Below are positions 6,972 to 7,624 of a DNA stretch of 7,624 nt, piece after piece; position 1 is the stretch's first letter, and each line of letters starts with the position of its first letter. Source of the DNA: Comamonadaceae bacterium (GTDB lineage Bacteria; Pseudomonadota; Gammaproteobacteria; Burkholderiales; Burkholderiaceae_C); the NCBI GenBank assembly GCA_947466165.1, contig CANIDW010000069.1, positions 1 to 7,624 on the forward strand. Direction: 5' to 3'. The notes beneath the pieces are model-generated. The model did no database searches and had not been told where the DNA came from. It worked only from the letters and a program-made list of their open reading frames with translations. The position numbers were made by a program, and so were the translations under genes.

Positions 6972-7624
6972 ATGAATATTGTGATCCTAGATGACTATCA
7001 GGATGTGGTTCGCAAGCTCCAATGCGCATCCAAACTCGACGCCTACCAGGCGAAGGTCTACACCAACACTGTCAAGGGGATTGGCCAGTTGTCGGTTCGC
7101 CTGAAAGACGCAGACGTGGTCGTTTTGATCCGTGAGCGCACGCACATGCCGCGCACATTGATCGAAAAACTACCCAAACTCAAACTGATCGTGCAGACCG
7201 GCAAAGTCGGTGAGCATATTGATGTGGCCGCTTGCACGGAACGCGGCATTGTGGTGGCAGAAGGTGCGGGCTCTCCCATTGCTCCGGCAGAAATGACCTG
7301 GGCGCTGATCATGACGGCAACACGTCGCCTGCCCCAGTACATCGCCCATCTCAAACATGGTGCCTGGCAACAGGCTGGCCTGAAGTCGAGCTCGATGCCG
7401 GTTAATTTTGGCTTGGGCACCGTGCTCAAAGGCAAAACGCTGGGAATCTGGAGTTACGGAAAAATCGGCAAGCTTATAGCCGGCTACGGTCGCGCATTTG
7501 GCATGCGTGTGCTGGTTTGGGGTCGTGAGGCCTCGCGTGAACAGGCCCTGGCCGACGGATTCGAACTGGCTGACAACAAAGCTGATTTTTTTGCCCAGTC
7601 TGACGTACTCACGCTGCATTTGCG
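6972..7624 (+). CDS. D-2-hydroxyacid dehydrogenase family protein, N-terminal part (cut by window edge)
   Basis: NAD(P)-dependent oxidoreductase of the D-isomer-specific 2-hydroxyacid dehydrogenase family (D-lactate, phosphoglycerate, glycerate dehydrogenases); the substrate cannot be told. The frame is open from ATG 6972 to the right edge, 217 codons plus two bases (CG, hence Arg). The split substrate domain is seen at 1-100 with VQTGKVGEHIDVAACTERGI (74-93); SPIAPAEMTWALIM (101-114) is the domain hinge, and LKGKTLGIWSYGKIG (152-166) is the start of the Rossmann fold. The usual GxGxxG reads SYGKIG: the first Gly is Ser161. The strand that normally ends in an NAD-binding Asp reads VLVWGRE (180-186), with no acid there, hinting at NADP or a distinct subfamily. 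The catalytic Arg, Glu and His lie beyond the window. The ribosome binding site is weak (CAGG near 6955-6958). Confidence 0.88.
   Translation, partial: MNIVILDDYQDVVRKLQCASKLDAYQAKVYTNTVKGIGQLSVRLKDADVVVLIRERTHMPRTLIEKLPKLKLIVQTGKVGEHIDVAACTERGIVVAEGAGSPIAPAEMTWALIMTATRRLPQYIAHLKHGAWQQAGLKSSSMPVNFGLGTVLKGKTLGIWSYGKIGKLIAGYGRAFGMRVLVWGREASREQALADGFELADNKADFFAQSDVLTLHL

Noticed and set aside
7170..7619. 149-codon minus-strand reading frame at the right edge
   Set aside because: It lies opposite the clearly homologous D-2-hydroxyacid dehydrogenase frame and has no family features.

Overview
This 7.6-kb window looks like ordinary, GC-rich chromosome from a Gram-negative betaproteobacterium. The most likely group is Burkholderiales, probably family Comamonadaceae (a Rhodoferax/Polaromonas-like genome). 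This placement rests on the lipid A and Kdo genes, the long 233-residue LexA with CTG-N10-CAG operators, the style of the Trm112-like protein and the gene order. It is inferred from remembered family resemblance, not from a database search.

Layout. Positions 1-473 (minus) hold the first 157 codons of xseA, exonuclease VII large subunit, running off the left edge. A 121-bp divergent gap leads to a plus-strand cluster: exbB-like (595-1227), exbD-like (1268-1693), lpxK (1717-2784), a Trm112-family small protein (2765-2947) and kdsB (2944-3744). Small gaps and overlaps indicate one transcript. It joins a proton-driven ExbB/ExbD-type motor with two lipopolysaccharide-core enzymes: LpxK makes lipid IVA and KdsB activates the Kdo added to it. 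After a 166-bp gap comes adk (3911-4567), whose end faces a convergent cytoplasmic L-asparaginase gene (4596-5555, minus) across a 28-bp gap holding a hairpin.

The asparaginase gene and lexA (5644-6345, plus) diverge from an 88-bp AT-rich region with two tandem LexA operators (5576-5591 and 5595-5610). LexA autoregulation is therefore near certain. The geometry also raises the possibility that the asparaginase gene is under SOS control. Downstream of lexA are a two-tier stem-loop (6382-6429), a conserved-looking hypothetical protein (6495-6875), another hairpin (6910-6929) and the 5' part of a D-2-hydroxyacid dehydrogenase gene (6972 to the right edge).

I found no mobile element, CRISPR array, rRNA or tRNA, and no convincing new system. 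The points most worth checking are the shared SOS region, a 15-codon reading frame linking exbB to exbD by ATGA overlaps at both ends, the lost zinc-ligand cysteines in the Trm112-like protein, the stem-loop after lexA, and the altered nucleotide-binding motif of the dehydrogenase.
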